Source: Chitinophagaceae bacterium
GTDB taxonomy: Bacteria; Bacteroidota; Bacteroidia; Chitinophagales; Chitinophagaceae
DNA length: 6,089 nucleotides
Direction of reading: 5' to 3'
NCBI GenBank assembly: GCA_016741945.1
Contig: JACVCQ010000162.1
Location: 1 to 6,089 of the forward strand
This document shows, piece by piece, positions 5,120-6,089 of this stretch (position 1 is the first letter of the stretch; each line of letters opens with the position of its first letter). Position numbers and translations under genes: made by a program. Below the pieces are notes generated by a model. That model did no database searches. It saw only the letters and a program-made list of their open reading frames with translations, and was not told the DNA's origin.

Positions 5120-6089
5120 TTAGAAATTTATCTGCGCTTGTAAACGAAGCAAGTTGCCTTGCTGTAAATTATTTTGTAAAATGAAGTCTTCATACCTGCG
5201 AGAGGATATAGTATACATGGCTACCAATTCAAATTGTTTTACAGGTTGCCATTCCAAACCAATTTCCAATTCTCTCACACGATAACTTCTTGCATCCAAT
5301 TCATGCTTCTTGCCGCCATTGTAGTACTGCCCACGAATGAAAGGAATCAACACTTGTTCTTTTTTCTTCAGCATATAAGACAATGTGATATAACCTCCGT
5401 GTAGAGATCTTGTTTCAATAGAATCAGTGGCAGGATTGAATTCAGGTCCCTTACCAAGGGTGTATTCAGTTAAGATACCAAAAGGTTTTGGATACAAAAC
5501 AAAAGTGGCTGCTATGCGTTGATCAAGATAATTACGATCAGCTTTGAATTTAGCACCACTACTGGTTTGTTCTCTGGTAACTACGTACTGGCCTGTATAA
5601 GCTTGAATGCCGGGTTCAATGATTTGATTGCCAATTATTAATGGATACGAGAAGCGTGTCACCACATGTAATTTGTCGTTTTGCTCAGGTCTATTGGCGG
5701 TTTGTCCGTTGTATACACCAAAAGCAAATACACCATAATCACCAGACCCTTTCAATCCGTCTCTTACTAATGATGTAAACAATTCTCTTTGTTTGGAAGG
5801 CGCCCAATAGAAAAATGCACCAATATCACGTTCATTAGAAGCAGCACTGTTTAATGCATCATTACGGTCTAATGGCAAACGGTTTTGACTAGATTGCATA
5901 TTCTCAAAACCATAAGGTATTTTGCTCTGCCCAATACGAAATCGAAACTCATTTTTTTTGTCTACCCCCAAATCAAAATAAGCATCTCTTAACTGGCCAT
6001 AGTGCTGATTAGTAGATGAAGCCGAGCTGGCAAAGTCAGGTTGAATATAGAAGTATACTGGTTTGCTGATTTGTCCAATAAAAATGATG
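5120..6089 (-). CDS. Phosphate-selective porin O/P-like outer-membrane protein, C-terminal part
   Basis: A beta-barrel outer-membrane protein of the OprO/OprP-like porin family, probably for anion or small-solute passage. The frame is open from its stop at 5120 to the right edge, giving 322 visible residues; the N-terminus and signal peptide lie outside the window. No ATG opens the frame inside the window. A TTG at 5969-5971 could be mistaken for a start, but the frame continues upstream through conserved-looking sequence (PVYFYIQPDF, then YGQLRDAYFDLG). The family's signature is FRIGQSKIPYGFENMQSS (visible residues 50-67), the early barrel stretch. Alternating hydrophobic and polar strands follow to the end, and the chain finishes ELEIGLEW...LQAQINF with a terminal Phe, as expected for BAM-dependent barrels. 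The specificity for phosphate or polyphosphate is a family label, not shown here. DUF1801 follows 30 bp downstream. Confidence 0.82.
   Translation of the reverse strand, partial: IIFIGQISKPVYFYIQPDFASSASSTNQHYGQLRDAYFDLGVDKKNEFRFRIGQSKIPYGFENMQSSQNRLPLDRNDALNSAASNERDIGAFFYWAPSKQRELFTSLVRDGLKGSGDYGVFAFGVYNGQTANRPEQNDKLHVVTRFSYPLIIGNQIIEPGIQAYTGQYVVTREQTSSGAKFKADRNYLDQRIAATFVLYPKPFGILTEYTLGKGPEFNPATDSIETRSLHGGYITLSYMLKKKEQVLIPFIRGQYYNGGKKHELDARSYRVRELEIGLEWQPVKQFELVAMYTISSRRYEDFILQNNLQQGNLLRLQAQINF

Noticed and set aside
5120..5971. A start codon for the porin-like gene at 5971
   Set aside because: The codon is TTG, and the frame stays open to the right edge with barrel-like sequence, so the gene is simply cut by the window.

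Overview
The window looks chromosomal and comes from a member of the Bacteroidota, probably a Chitinophagaceae-like genus. The evidence is moderate-to-low GC, start codons preceded by A/T-rich leaders instead of Shine-Dalgarno sequences, a TAnnTTTG-type -7 box, secreted enzymes with short hydrophobic signal peptides ending at a Gln, and an intergenic array of GCTCnnn heptamers. The genus is an inference from style. No rRNA or 16S-type marker is present.

Layout. (1) The left edge carries the first 44 codons of an unrecognised secreted protein on the minus strand. (2) Upstream of it, also on the minus strand, lies prfA (207-1268), an intact class I release factor of the RF1 type. (3) A 181-bp divergent intergenic region (1269-1449) holds a probable prfA -7 element and five GCTCnnn-type heptamers. 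(4) A plus-strand, tightly spaced three-gene run follows: a secreted D-aminoacylase/N-acyl-D-amino-acid deacylase-like amidohydrolase (1450-3012), a secreted M19 (renal-type) dipeptidase (3036-4214), and a small lipoprotein with two copies of an NPxHGxPGHxC motif (4242-4664). (5) Converging on this run, with a 7-bp tail-to-tail overlap, is a minus-strand pair: a DUF1801 protein (4658-5089), preceded by the C-terminal 322 residues of a phosphate-selective-porin-like (OprO/OprP family) outer-membrane barrel that runs off the right edge.

How the genes may work together. Both enzymes of the plus-strand run carry export signals and both act on substrates containing D-amino acids. One deacylates N-acyl-D-amino acids, and the other belongs to a family that splits dipeptides and tolerates a D residue at the C-terminal position. 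The run therefore reads as a periplasmic D-amino-acid or peptidoglycan-fragment salvage unit, with the twin-motif lipoprotein as an uncharacterised accessory. This is inference from family and order only.

The most unusual items are the twin HGxPGHxC lipoprotein, a His-to-Trp change at a normally substrate-binding position of the M19 enzyme, and the heptamer array. No mobile element, CRISPR array, tRNA or rRNA was seen.
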